Shown: positions 46,110 through 55,332, counted from the first letter of the stretch. The stretch is DNA of 64,000 nt from Alphaproteobacteria bacterium (GCA_030430715.1 JAUIJZ010000004.1:1-64000); one strand, 5' to 3'. Numbers and translations are program-made. Notes: generated by a model from the sequence alone, not told the origin.

Positions 46110-46675
46110 ACCTGCTTGTAGCGAAAGCAGCTCGTCTCATGATCGTTGACCATCCCCGCCGCCTGCATGAAGGCGTAGCAGATGGTCGAGCCGACAAATT
46201 TGAAACCGCGCTTGGTCAAATCCTTGCTCATGGCGTCTGAGATTGCCGTCTTGGCGGGGATGTCTTTCAGCGCTTTGATCTTGCTGTTGCGCGGCGCGCC
46301 GCTGACGAAGCTCCAAATATAAGTGTCGAACGAGCCGAATTCTTTTTGCACGGTGAGCAGGGCTTTAGCGTTCTGAATCGCCGCCGCCACTTTCAGCTTG
46401 TTGCGGACGATGCCGGCGTCGGCGAGCAGGCGCGCGACATCCTTCTCGCCATATTTGGCGATCTTCTTCGCATCGAAATTGTGGAAAGCTTTGCGATAGC
46501 TCTCGCGCTTGTTGAGGATCGTGCGCCAGGAAAGTCCGGCCTGCGCGCCTTCCAGAATCAGAAACTCGAACAGCAGCCGGTCATCGTGGATCGGCACGCC
46601 CCATTCAGCATCGTGATAGGCGATCATGGCCGGATCTTCGCCGGCCCAGGCGCAGCGGCGGATTTGTTTCGCCAT
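46106..46675 (-). CDS. tag: DNA-3-methyladenine glycosylase I
   Basis: Tag removes 3-methyladenine from alkylated DNA, starting base-excision repair. Family features are RRCAWAGEDPAMIAYHDAEWG at the N terminus, EGAQAGLSWRTILNKRESYR with the base-pocket residues, and FKFVGSTICYAFMQAAGMVNDH. The zinc-binding residues, an early cysteine/histidine and a late HETSCF, are all present. I choose the ATG at 46675 (MAKQIRR), five bases after GGGGG; the track start adds four residues. The 189 residues are normal. Confidence 0.96.
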   Translation of the reverse strand: MAKQIRRCAWAGEDPAMIAYHDAEWGVPIHDDRLLFEFLILEGAQAGLSWRTILNKRESYRKAFHNFDAKKIAKYGEKDVARLLADAGIVRNKLKVAAAIQNAKALLTVQKEFGSFDTYIWSFVSGAPRNSKIKALKDIPAKTAISDAMSKDLTKRGFKFVGSTICYAFMQAAGMVNDHETSCFRYKQV

Positions 46676-46759
46676 CATATCCCCCATGCGCCAGCCGGGA
46701 CTTGCTTCCGCTGCCGAGATGCAGCGTTTATGTGCCGAGCATCAGCGCAGGGGCAATAG

Positions 46760-47077
46760 ATGATCATTTCGACCACATTCGACGTCGCTGGCCGCACGAT
46801 TGCAGAGCAGCTTGGTCTGGTGCGCGGCAATGTCGTGCGCGCGCGTTTCATTGGCCGCGATATCGTTGCGGGGCTGCGGATGATCGTTGGCGGGGAGATC
46901 CACGAATACACCAAGCTGCTGGCTGAAAGCCGTGAGCAGGCGCTCGACCGCATGATCGAGCAGGCGCGCTCGATGGGGGCGGACGCAATCATTGGCGTGC
47001 GATTTGAAACCACGGACGCCGGCCAGGGGCAGGCGACGGAAGTGCTGGTTTACGGAACGGCCGTGAAACTAGGCTGA
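46760..47077 (+). CDS. YbjQ/UPF0145-family protein
   Basis: The 105-residue product has the complete UPF0145 pattern (MIISTTFDVAGRTIAEQLGLV, IGRDIVAGLRMIVGGEIHEY, MGADAIIGVRFET, VLVYGTAVKL). The family forms pentameric rings and its function is not known; some databases call it a heavy-metal-binding domain. AGGGGC precedes the ATG. Its 3' end overlaps the convergent membrane-protein gene by nine bases. Confidence 0.93.
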   Translation: MIISTTFDVAGRTIAEQLGLVRGNVVRARFIGRDIVAGLRMIVGGEIHEYTKLLAESREQALDRMIEQARSMGADAIIGVRFETTDAGQGQATEVLVYGTAVKLG

Positions 47078-47776
47078 CGCACCGCTCTTTTGCGCCATCG
47101 GTATGGCGTGTGCGAGGCGCCACGCGATCAGCGCGGCCATGCCCGCCGAAACGTCCAGCATCAAGCCGAACGCGGCCAGGAAAATGACATGGTGCGCGAG
47201 CAGGTGCAGGGCGGGCGCTTGCGCCAATTCGCCGAGTCGCCAATCGGCGGCGCGGCGCACCGCCCAATCGAACACGGCGGCGGCGGCTAAACCGCCGGAA
47301 ATAAGCAGCGCCGCCAGCGGCACGTGCGGCAGGTCGAGCGGCAAGCCGGCCACCATGTGCGGGGCGGTGTAAGCAACGGCCATCAGAGCATAAATCGGTG
47401 TCGTCCAAGCGTGCAGAAGCGCGCCCGTGCGTGCTTCGCTTGGGCGCCCGCTCGCTTCGGCGAGGCGCGCGGCTTCGCCCACGCTCCAGCGTACATCCGC
47501 GAAGAGGCGCCACACGAACAGCATGCCGATGGCGCCCGAGAGCCCCATAAAGGCGCCGACAATCAGCGCGGCGAAGGCCGGGCCGACCAGCGCTGCGATA
47601 TCCAAGCGTGTTTGCGTGCGCATCAGCGCGACAGCGCCCATGGCGCCAAGAATTAAGATCGCGGCGGGCGGGGCGGTGAGCGCAACTATGCCGACCGCGA
47701 AAGCGGCGAGCAGGCTGACGCCTGTTTTAGAAAAGCCGAGACGGCGCGATTGAGAGAGCGATGCAAGCACGCTCAT
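47069..47776 (-). CDS. multi-pass membrane protein of unknown function
   Basis: The 235-residue protein has six to seven hydrophobic helices; a DUF-type family cannot be assigned from sequence alone. Hydrophilic loops include RRLGFSKTG and a central ADVRWSVGEAARLAEASGRPS. I start at the ATG at 47776, though a GTG one codon upstream is possible and no strong ribosome site is present. It overlaps ybjQ by nine bases at its 3' end. Confidence 0.7.
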   Translation of the reverse strand: MSVLASLSQSRRLGFSKTGVSLLAAFAVGIVALTAPPAAILILGAMGAVALMRTQTRLDIAALVGPAFAALIVGAFMGLSGAIGMLFVWRLFADVRWSVGEAARLAEASGRPSEARTGALLHAWTTPIYALMAVAYTAPHMVAGLPLDLPHVPLAALLISGGLAAAAVFDWAVRRAADWRLGELAQAPALHLLAHHVIFLAAFGLMLDVSAGMAALIAWRLAHAIPMAQKSGASA

Positions 47777-47875
47777 CACATGCGCCCATCGTCGTGAATT
47801 GCGCGTAAACGCATGAATAACCAAGCGTTTACGCTATTGACCAGGGGCTTAATATTAAGCCCGCGCTAACCTTGT

Positions 47876-48478
47876 TTAGTTCGCGGCTGGCGCCGGTTGA
47901 TGGAGCAGCTCGGCTTCCACCGCAGACTGCAGGATGCTGTCGCTGGGGTGGCTCACGGAACGGATGATGTCTTCATAGACCTCGCGCTGGCCGTCGTCGG
48001 AGACAAGGCAGGCGGTGACCAGATCAACGCCGGGGCGCTGTTGAAAAGCCGCGATCACCATGCCGCGCTCAGAGCGGGCCTGGGCGCGTTGGATCGGCCA
48101 GAACTCAGTCGAATCGAGCGTGGTGGATTCAACTTCCGCCGATTGGTTGGGGAAAAGCTCTGGAAAGCCGTTCAGCGCTTCCGTCCAGGTTTCGGCGGAG
48201 ATTCCCGCCGCAACTTGCCGGTGAACATTGCCGGGCGAATGCGAAAACGTGTCCCAATTCGCATCCGAATTGAATTGGCAGAGGTGCGTTTCGTCGCCGA
48301 TCGCGACGAAGGTCTGCGTGTCGTCCATGCCAAGGCCGACGCGCTGATCGATGCTCCATTCCTGCGGGGCGGTAAAGACAAGGCGCATCGCCTGGTCGGT
48401 CCAGGTCGAAGTGTTGGCCGAAGCCGAAGCTGTGAAGAAAAGCGCCGCAGCGCCTAGAGCCAACGCACAAATGCGCAT
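47876..48478 (-). CDS. secreted protein, paralogue A of a tandem pair
   Basis: A 200-residue protein with a signal peptide ending SASA. The mature sequence shares a framework with the next upstream gene: a W-T-D-x-A opening, APQEWSIDQ, FWPIQRAQAR, RPGVDLVTACLV and IIRSVSHPSD. It contains two to three cysteines (HLCQFNSD and TACLVSD). The two proteins are clearly related but diverged. I do not recognise a named family. AGGGAAC precedes the ATG. It may form an operon with the paralogue 105 bases upstream. Confidence 0.78.
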   Translation of the reverse strand: MRICALALGAAALFFTASASANTSTWTDQAMRLVFTAPQEWSIDQRVGLGMDDTQTFVAIGDETHLCQFNSDANWDTFSHSPGNVHRQVAAGISAETWTEALNGFPELFPNQSAEVESTTLDSTEFWPIQRAQARSERGMVIAAFQQRPGVDLVTACLVSDDGQREVYEDIIRSVSHPSDSILQSAVEAELLHQPAPAAN

Positions 48479-48583
48479 TCAAAGTTCCCTAATCTGATCT
48501 GAGACACACCATACACGCGCACTTAGGCGGAAATTTGCCAGCTTTTTACCGGCTCTTGCCAGCCGCCAGCGGCGTGAAACGCT

Positions 48584-49162
48584 TTAGGGCGTTGCCGCCG
48601 CGCTTTCCGGCTCCGTTTGCCAGGTCGCGTCGTTGGCGTGCCCAATCGAGCGGATCACCTGATTGTACAGATCTGTCGAAGGCGTGCCGCCATAGGTGAG
48701 ACAGGCCACAAACACTTCAACGCCCGGCCGGCCCAGGATCGCTGCATGAACAGGCTGTCCGCCCGCTTGCGCTTCCGCGCGCTGGATCGGCCAAAATCCG
48801 GTTTCATCGACGGACGTGGATGTGATCTGCACGCCGTCGCCCGAAAGATCGGGGAATTGGCTTAAGGCGCGCGTCCACAGATCGTTGGTGAAGCGCGCGG
48901 AATCGGCGGTCTGACGGCGGATGCTTTCCGGCGACGCTGCCGCCGATGCAGGGCTGGTGACGGCCAGGATTTGGCATTCGTTGCTTGCCGTACCGGCAAT
49001 CACGAAGGTGAGATTGTCGGCGGCGGCTGGCGGTTGATTGACGCTCCATCCGTTGGGCGCTTCGAAGGTGAAGCGGCCGGCCGGATCGGTCCATTGTTCC
49101 GCGTTGGCGACGCCAACAAAGGCAAGGGCGGCGGCGGCCGCGGCGAGAACGGATGCGCGCAT
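48584..49162 (-). CDS. secreted protein, paralogue B of a tandem pair
   Basis: A 192-residue protein with a signal peptide ending VANAEQ and a mature domain matching the downstream gene: WTDPAGRFTFEAPNGWSVNQ, GFWPIQRAEAQ, RPGVEVFVACLTYGG and VIRSIGHANDATWQ. Its C-terminal tail is E/S/A-rich. The pairing of a periplasmic beta-rich domain with one early and one late cysteine suggests a disulfide. GGAGGAG precedes the ATG. The SDR gene diverges from it. Confidence 0.8.
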   Translation of the reverse strand: MRASVLAAAAAALAFVGVANAEQWTDPAGRFTFEAPNGWSVNQPPAAADNLTFVIAGTASNECQILAVTSPASAAASPESIRRQTADSARFTNDLWTRALSQFPDLSGDGVQITSTSVDETGFWPIQRAEAQAGGQPVHAAILGRPGVEVFVACLTYGGTPSTDLYNQVIRSIGHANDATWQTEPESAAATP

Positions 49163-49306
49163 GACGTCTCCTCCAGGGTCGAATGCTTATCTTAGGCCAG
49201 GACATTCCCGCTGGATGACGAAGCGTCAAGCTTCGAAGGCGGTCGATCCCGGCTTCGCGTTGGCGTCATGTTCGCCTAGTCTGACGTTCTGGGCGAGGAG
49301 AGCACT

Positions 49307-50173
49307 ATGAGTTTGGCCGGAAAAACCTTGTTTATCACGGGCGCGAGCCGCGGCATCGGCTTCGCCATCGCCGAACGCGCCGCACGCGACGGCGCCAACA
49401 TTGTGATCGCCGCCAAGACCGCCGAACCGCACAAAAAGCTTCCGGGGACGATTCACAGCGCCGCCGAGGCGGTTGAGAAGGCAGGCGGCCGTGCGCTGCC
49501 GCTGGTGCTCGACGTGCGCGAGGCTGACGCCGTAACGGAGGCTGTGGATCAGGCGGCGGCGCACTTTGGCGGCATCGACATCTGCATCAACAATGCCTCC
49601 GCCATCAATCTGACCAACACGCTGGACACGCCGATGCGGCGTTTCGATCTCATGCATGAGGTCAATACGCGCGGCACATTCGTGGTTACGCGCGCATGCA
49701 TGCCGCATCTGATGAAGGCGGCCAATCCGCATGTGCTGATGCTGTCGCCGCCGCTCGACATGTCGCCGAAATGGTTTGCGCCGCACGTCGCGTACACGAT
49801 GGCCAAATATGGCATGTCGATGTGCGTGCTTGGCATGGCCGAGGAATTCCGCGGCCAAGGAATCGCCGTCAATGCTCTCTGGCCGCGTACCGGCGTCGCG
49901 ACCGCGGCCATAGAATTCGCCATTACGGGCGAAGAGGGGCTGAAGCATTGCCGCACGGTCGACATTATGGCCGACGCCGCGCACGCCATCCTCACCAAGC
50001 CGGCGCGCGAATGCACCGGCAATTTCTTCATCGACGATCTGGTGCTCTATGCCGAGGGGGAGCGGGATTTCGACAAATACCGTGTCGATCCTACGCAAGC
50101 GCTCATGCCGGATTTCTTCGTGCCGGACGATACGCCGTTGCCGCCGGGCGTGAGCTTGCAGGCGAAGTCCTAA
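49307..50173 (+). CDS. short-chain dehydrogenase/reductase, HSDL2-like
   Basis: A 288-residue NAD(P)-dependent oxidoreductase. TGASRGIG is the dinucleotide-binding loop, NNASAINLTNT the NNAG-type segment, and YTMAKYGMS holds the YxxxK catalytic pair. KWFAPHVAY and GNFFIDDLVLYAEGE match the SDR group related to hydroxysteroid dehydrogenase-like 2. The substrate is unknown. GAGGAGAG precedes the ATG. A terminator-like hairpin follows its stop and is shared with the convergent TonB gene. Confidence 0.92.
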   Translation: MSLAGKTLFITGASRGIGFAIAERAARDGANIVIAAKTAEPHKKLPGTIHSAAEAVEKAGGRALPLVLDVREADAVTEAVDQAAAHFGGIDICINNASAINLTNTLDTPMRRFDLMHEVNTRGTFVVTRACMPHLMKAANPHVLMLSPPLDMSPKWFAPHVAYTMAKYGMSMCVLGMAEEFRGQGIAVNALWPRTGVATAAIEFAITGEEGLKHCRTVDIMADAAHAILTKPARECTGNFFIDDLVLYAEGERDFDKYRVDPTQALMPDFFVPDDTPLPPGVSLQAKS

Positions 50174-50177
50174 GCGC

Positions 50178-50209
50178 AAACGAAAGACCCAGCCTTTCGG
50201 CTGGGTCTT
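50178..50209 (-). terminator. intrinsic terminator between the SDR and TonB receptor genes
   Basis: AAGACCCAGCC and GGCTGGGTCTT form a perfect 11-pair stem with a four-base loop. On the minus strand it is followed by TCGTTTG, so it best terminates the TonB receptor transcript, but the stem could stop both convergent genes. Confidence 0.78.
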
Positions 50210-50256
50210 GAAGCAGAGGCGTGTGCGAGCGGCGCAAAACGCCGCCCGCCTCGCGA

Positions 50257-52449
50257 TCAGTATGTTACGCGCAACGACGCGCCGATCACCCGCCCGCGAT
50301 TGAGCGGTGAGAAGGTCGGCAATGGGCGCGGGCCTAGGGCGCCGTCGCCGCCGAAAGCGGCAAGGTCGGGCAGGATAGTGTCGCCGCCATAGGTCGTCTC
50401 TTCGGTCAGGTTGTTGCCGTAGATCGAGAGTGACCACGGCCCTTCGTTCGGCGCCAGCGAGAAGCTGAGGTCGAACAGATCCACCTCGTTGAAGTAGCCC
50501 AGGTTCGAGTCGGTATAGGCTGTCTCGTCGCGGTGGCTGTAGCTCAGCCGCGTCGAGAGCCCGCCCCAACTGCCAAGCGGCAGATCGTGGATGACGGTCG
50601 CGCCATAGGTCCATGGCGACAGGCGCGGAATATCGAGAGCCGCGTCGGCGGCGTTGACCACGCCGTCGGTGTTCAAATCGAACGTGACGCTGTCGTATTC
50701 GCCGTCCGTATAGCCCGCTTGCACGGTCGCGAGCAGGTTGTCGGTAAAGCGCCAGCGGGCTTCGACTTCAGCGCCTTGGATGGTGGCGTCGCCCGCGTTC
50801 ACGATCTGCTGGTTGATACCGTAGAATGTCAGCGCGGTGTTGATCTCGCGCTGCATCTGATCGATCTCGTTGTGGAACACGGCGAAGTTCACGCGGCCGC
50901 GGCCTTCTGCGAAATCCTGCTTCCACCCAAGTTCAAATGAGCTTTGCTCTTCGGAATCGAACGGGCCGGGCGTGACGGCGCCGAGCGTTTGCACTTGGCG
51001 GAAATTGTAGCCGCCGCTGCGGAAGCCGCGCGCCCAATAGCCATAAAGCTGCGTGTCCGGGTTCGGCGTGTATTGGAAGCCGACGCGGGGCGAGATGTCG
51101 CTCCACTCATCTGAATCCGAGAAGTTCGGCGTCAGCATGCGGGCGTCATAGGCCACGCTGCCGACATCGGCCGCGTAGGTTTGAACCCGCGCCTCTTTTT
51201 CTTCATGCGTGTAGCGGACGCCGAAATTGAGCGCGAATTGCGGATTGATGTGCCAGTCCGCCGCGACGAACGCGCCCGCGGTCGAGAACTCTCCAACGCC
51301 GCCGCCCGTGCCCTCGGAGAGGAACGTGGTGCGGTGCTCGATGTAGAAGAGGTCTTGTTCGAAATAATAGAGACCGGCGGTCAGGTCCCACGCGCCGAAC
51401 GTGCCGGCATAGCGCAATTCCTCGCTGATCTGATCTTGCTCGAAATAGGCGCCGGCATGGAGACCAAGGCCCACTTGGCCATCAACGTCGATCAACGAAC
51501 TCGACTCGTAATCGCGCCAGCCAAAGATGTTGGTGATCGTGCCGTTGCCGAAGGGCACATTGAAATTGCCCTCCAGGAACATTTGATTCCAGCTGTCGTC
51601 CTGGAAGCCAGGCTCGTCCAGCGCGAAATCGTAGGAATTGCGATCGTAAACGGCATGGTTTTGCGAAACCGGGCCGTCGCCTTCCAATTCGCCATGTTCC
51701 AGGCGCAGGATGAGATCGACGGTGTCATTCGGCGTAAAGCGCAGAGCCGGACGGATGATGGTCTGGCGGCTTTCGCCGACGCTCGCGCCATCGAAATTGT
51801 CGTTGTCGAACCAGCCTTCATCATCGCTGTAATAGACGGCGAGCTTGCCGGAGAAGCTTTCCGAGATCGGTCCCGTGACCATCGCGTCGCCGTAATAGCG
51901 CATGCCGCTTTCCGCACCGACGCGGCCGCGGAACTCGAATATGTCGCTTGGCGCCGTGGTGCGGACGAGCACCGCGCCGCCGGTCACGTTCCGTCCGAAC
52001 AGCACGCCTTGCGGACCGCGCAACACTTCAATGCCGGCCATGTCGAAATTGTCGAACACGAGACCGGCGGGAATGCCCATGTAAACGCCGTCGACGAACA
52101 CGCCGACCGCTGGGTCCAGCGAGGGGATCGAGGAGTTGATGCCGAGGCCGCGGATCGAGAAGTTCGCATAGCCGGGCAGGGTGCCGACGTCCTCAAGCTG
52201 CACGTTCGGCATGGTATAGCTGAGCGTTTGCAGGTCTTGGAAATTGAGCGCGTCCAATTGTGCGGCGCCGAAAGCGGTTACGGCTAGGGGCACATCCTGC
52301 ACGTTTTCTTCGCCCCGCTTACGTGCGGTGACGACAATTTCCTCCGCGCCGACAGCGCTGACGGCGCCCTGTGCGTGCGCGACCCCCGTCACGACAACAG
52401 GCGCGAGCGCTGCAGCGCACACGGTGGAAATGAGAGATTTGAATTTCAT
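50257..52449 (-). CDS. TonB-dependent outer-membrane receptor
   Basis: A second TonB-dependent receptor, of 730 residues. The signal peptide ends AHAQ, and the TonB box region is EEIVVTARKRGE. The plug follows (LSYTMPNVQLEDVG, SIRGLGINSSIPSLDPAVGVFVDGVYMG, VLRGPQGVLFGRNVTGGAV). The barrel ends ASLRVTY with terminal tyrosine. This pattern is typical of the large receptor group of sphingomonads and caulobacters that imports varied plant or sterol-like compounds. The substrate is unknown. GGGAGG precedes the ATG at 52449; the track start adds 18 residues. An upstream gap of about 230 bases holds its promoter. Confidence 0.95.
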   Translation of the reverse strand: MKFKSLISTVCAAALAPVVVTGVAHAQGAVSAVGAEEIVVTARKRGEENVQDVPLAVTAFGAAQLDALNFQDLQTLSYTMPNVQLEDVGTLPGYANFSIRGLGINSSIPSLDPAVGVFVDGVYMGIPAGLVFDNFDMAGIEVLRGPQGVLFGRNVTGGAVLVRTTAPSDIFEFRGRVGAESGMRYYGDAMVTGPISESFSGKLAVYYSDDEGWFDNDNFDGASVGESRQTIIRPALRFTPNDTVDLILRLEHGELEGDGPVSQNHAVYDRNSYDFALDEPGFQDDSWNQMFLEGNFNVPFGNGTITNIFGWRDYESSSLIDVDGQVGLGLHAGAYFEQDQISEELRYAGTFGAWDLTAGLYYFEQDLFYIEHRTTFLSEGTGGGVGEFSTAGAFVAADWHINPQFALNFGVRYTHEEKEARVQTYAADVGSVAYDARMLTPNFSDSDEWSDISPRVGFQYTPNPDTQLYGYWARGFRSGGYNFRQVQTLGAVTPGPFDSEEQSSFELGWKQDFAEGRGRVNFAVFHNEIDQMQREINTALTFYGINQQIVNAGDATIQGAEVEARWRFTDNLLATVQAGYTDGEYDSVTFDLNTDGVVNAADAALDIPRLSPWTYGATVIHDLPLGSWGGLSTRLSYSHRDETAYTDSNLGYFNEVDLFDLSFSLAPNEGPWSLSIYGNNLTEETTYGGDTILPDLAAFGGDGALGPRPLPTFSPLNRGRVIGASLRVTY

Positions 52450-52678
52450 GCAGTGCCTCCCGCTAGCCCGCCGGTCAGCAAGGAAAGCCGGAGGCCGTCT
52501 CATTTTTTATGCTTGTCCGGGAGCCGCCCTCTTGTTCGCGGTCCACCCGTCTTTGCCCTGGTATTTAATCTGATCGAAGTGCGATGCGACCACAAGCGAG
52601 TTGCGGGCGCCGGCGGTGTTTTTTGCCGCATTTTAATAGCACTGTGGCGCATAGGACGACGCGTTGACGTAGCGCCGA

Positions 52679-54316
52679 TCATCCTTCCGCGGTTTCGCCG
52701 CGCTGCAGCAATTGTTCCAACGTGTCGAGCGTGTCCGCATCGCGTGGGGGTTTGTCCCAGCGAATTCGGGAAATACGCGGGAACCGCATGGCTAAGCCGC
52801 TTTTATGCCGGCGGGAGCGCTGCAAGCCCTCGAACGCGACTTCGAGCACCAAGCCCTTAGCTTTCGTATGTGTAACCTCGCGCACGGGGCCAAAGCGGTT
52901 GAGCGTGTTGGCCCGGACAAAGCGATCGAGTTCCGCTAATTCCTCATCGGTGAAGCCGAAATAGGCCTTGCCGACCGGCGTGAGTTCGTCGCCGCTCCAA
53001 ACGCCGAAGGTATAGTCTGAATAATATGAACTGCGTTTTCCGGAACCGCGCTGCGCGTACATGAGCACGGCGTCGATCGCCATCGGATCGCGTTTCCACT
53101 TGAACCAATAGCCTTTCGGGCGCCCGGCCAGATAGGGCGCGTCGCGGCGTTTGATCATCACGCCCTCGACCGCTTCGGCATCCACGCCGGCGCCGCCGTC
53201 GGCGGGTTTGGCGCGCGCGGCTGCCAATTCATCCCAAGTGTTGAAGGAAATCAGCGGCGAAAGATCGATCGGCGCAAAGGGATGAGCGGCGGCGAAGCTT
53301 TCCAATTGTTCCCGCCGCGCCGCGAACGGCAGGGCGCGCAAGTCTTCTTTGCCCAGCGCCAACAGATCATAGACGCGAATGAAGGCTGGGAACTCGGCCA
53401 TGAGCTTCGCCGTCGCGCTTTTGCGGTTGAGCCTTTGTTGCAGCGTATTGAAATCCTGCACGCGGCCTTCGCGCCGGATCAGCAATTCACCATCGAGCAC
53501 GGCCTCAAAGTCGAAAGCGCCGACCAGATCGGGGAAGGCGTCCGAGGCGTCCTCGCCCGTTCGCGTAAACAAATGCGCGGCGCGCTGACCGTACGCGTCG
53601 ATTCCAGCCGCCGCCTGAACGCGAATGCCGTCCCATTTCCACTCTGCGCAAAATTCGGCCGGGTCGAAATCCTCCAGCGCCTCAGGCTCGATCGGGTGCG
53701 AAAGCATGGGCGGGTAGAAGCGCACGCTTGTATTTGCGCTTGGCGCCGGGCCGCGTCCTTCCAGCCAAGCGAACAGTTTCAGATAGGGCGGCGCATCGGC
53801 GTGCCAGACGTCTTCGATTTCGTCCGGCTCGCGCCCGCCCAGACGCGCAAGCGCCGTGCGCGCCAATCGCGCCGAAACGCCGATGCGCAGCGCGCCGGTG
53901 ATCAGTTTCAACAACGCCCAGCGGCCATTTTCGTCCAGCCGGTCGAGCCACGCGGCGACGCGGCCGGGGAGTTCGCCTTTCGGCGTTGTCTGCAAGCCTT
54001 CGACCACGTCGCTCAGGGAGAGCGTTGCATTGGCGCGCGCGGAATCAGCTGGCCACATGAGCGAGACCGTTTCCGCAAGGTCGCCGACGAAATCATAGGA
54101 AAGCGCGAACAGCACCGGATCGGTGCGTTCGGCTGCAAGCGTGCGGATCAACCCGGCCTTGGCGTTTTTGAAGTTGAGCGCGCCTGTCATCGCCGCCAGC
54201 GCCCAGCCACGGTCGGGATCGGGCGTGTCGCGGAAATAGGTTTCGAGCAGCGCCAGCTTGCCGAGACGGCGCGGCTCATAGGCGAGGCGGTCCAGCAGCG
54301 CCGCGAACCTATTCAT
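52679..54316 (-). CDS. ATP-dependent DNA ligase, cisplatin-damage-response type
   Basis: A 545-residue ATP-dependent ligase. The adenylated lysine is in AEWKWDGIRV (KxDG), followed by VLDGELLI and EGVMIKRRDAPYLAGRPKGYWFKWKRD. The N-terminal domain matches the extra domain of the bacterial ligase known from the cisplatin-response cluster. These ligases usually sit beside an MBL-fold exonuclease, a DEAH helicase and a phosphoesterase. Here only the exonuclease is present, just upstream, with ATGA overlap. Roles in non-essential DNA repair are inferred from the family. Confidence 0.93.
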   Translation of the reverse strand: MNRFAALLDRLAYEPRRLGKLALLETYFRDTPDPDRGWALAAMTGALNFKNAKAGLIRTLAAERTDPVLFALSYDFVGDLAETVSLMWPADSARANATLSLSDVVEGLQTTPKGELPGRVAAWLDRLDENGRWALLKLITGALRIGVSARLARTALARLGGREPDEIEDVWHADAPPYLKLFAWLEGRGPAPSANTSVRFYPPMLSHPIEPEALEDFDPAEFCAEWKWDGIRVQAAAGIDAYGQRAAHLFTRTGEDASDAFPDLVGAFDFEAVLDGELLIRREGRVQDFNTLQQRLNRKSATAKLMAEFPAFIRVYDLLALGKEDLRALPFAARREQLESFAAAHPFAPIDLSPLISFNTWDELAAARAKPADGGAGVDAEAVEGVMIKRRDAPYLAGRPKGYWFKWKRDPMAIDAVLMYAQRGSGKRSSYYSDYTFGVWSGDELTPVGKAYFGFTDEELAELDRFVRANTLNRFGPVREVTHTKAKGLVLEVAFEGLQRSRRHKSGLAMRFPRISRIRWDKPPRDADTLDTLEQLLQRGETAEG

Positions 54317-55332
54317 GCCGCCGCGCCCTCGGCTTCTTCATCGCCGTAACCGACCAGATGCAGCGCCTTGGCGTTCAATCCTTGCTGGGCGCACCAATGC
54401 GCCAGCGCATCCGCTTCGCCATGCGTGATCCAGATTTCTCCGGCGCCGGTTTCAAGGATGGTGCGTTGCAGATCGGGCCAATCGGCATGATCGGAGATCA
54501 CCAGCGGCAGCTCCACGCCGCGCTGGCGCGCACGGGCGCGAATCCGCATCCAGCCGGAGGCGAAGCACGTCGCCGGATCGGGGAAGCGGCGCACCCATGG
54601 GGTTTGCAGCGCGCTTGGCGGCGCCAGCACGATGGCGCCCGCATAAAAGCTCTTCGGCGCATCTTGTACGGGGCGCACATCGCCAAGGTCCACGCCGAAT
54701 TCGCGATAGAGTTCAGTCACCGCCAGCAGCGCGCCATGCGCATAGATCGGCTTGTCCCAGCCGCAGGCGCGCAGTGTCGCCATCACGCGCTGCGCCTTGC
54801 CCAACGCATATGCGCCGACGATGTGCGCGCGCTCGGGAAACAGCGCGACCGAGTCGAGCAGTTTCATCACCTCATGGTCCGCGCTTGGATGCGTGAATAC
54901 GGGCAGGGCGAAGGTCGCCTCTGTTATGAAAACGTCGCACGGCATGATTTCGAAGGGCGGGCAGGTGGGATCGGGGTGGCGCTTATAATCGCCGCTCGCC
55001 GCCACGCGCGTGCCGCCGCACTCAGCTAAGGCCTGCGCGGAGCCCAGCACATGGCCGGCAGGACGCAACGAAAACCGCACGCCGCCAATTGTGATCTCTT
55101 CGCCATAGGCCAAAGCTTGCGTCGATCCGGCAAAGCCGGGCCCGCAGCGCGCGCCCATGATGGCGAGCGTTTCCTTGGTCGCCAGCACGGCGCCGTGTCC
55201 CGCGCGTGCATGATCGGAATGTCCGTGGGTGATGAGGGCGCGGGCAACTGGGCGCGTGGGATCGATGTAAAGGTCTGCCGCGGGCGCATAGAGCCCTTCA
55301 GGGCGAGGATGTAGGATTTGAGCCGGCTGCAT
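54313..55332 (-). CDS. ligase-associated DNA exonuclease (MBL fold)
   Basis: A 339-residue metallo-beta-lactamase/beta-CASP-like nuclease. The zinc motif is THGHSDHARAGHG, with AGHVLGSAQ, ASGDYKRHPDPTCPPFE and LVISDHADWPDL completing the site. The family name is ligase-associated DNA exonuclease, and the gene overlaps the ligase by four bases, which fits that pairing. No clear ribosome site precedes the ATG at 55332. The ABC transporter gene diverges from it. Confidence 0.93.
   Translation of the reverse strand: MQPAQILHPRPEGLYAPAADLYIDPTRPVARALITHGHSDHARAGHGAVLATKETLAIMGARCGPGFAGSTQALAYGEEITIGGVRFSLRPAGHVLGSAQALAECGGTRVAASGDYKRHPDPTCPPFEIMPCDVFITEATFALPVFTHPSADHEVMKLLDSVALFPERAHIVGAYALGKAQRVMATLRACGWDKPIYAHGALLAVTELYREFGVDLGDVRPVQDAPKSFYAGAIVLAPPSALQTPWVRRFPDPATCFASGWMRIRARARQRGVELPLVISDHADWPDLQRTILETGAGEIWITHGEADALAHWCAQQGLNAKALHLVGYGDEEAEGAAA

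Noticed and set aside
51181-52287. Plus-strand 368-residue ORF opposite the second TonB receptor
   Set aside because: Antisense shadow rich in charged residues; no start signal.
53282-54349. Plus-strand 355-residue ORF opposite the DNA ligase
   Set aside because: Antisense shadow; the ligase carries KxDG and the other ligase motifs.
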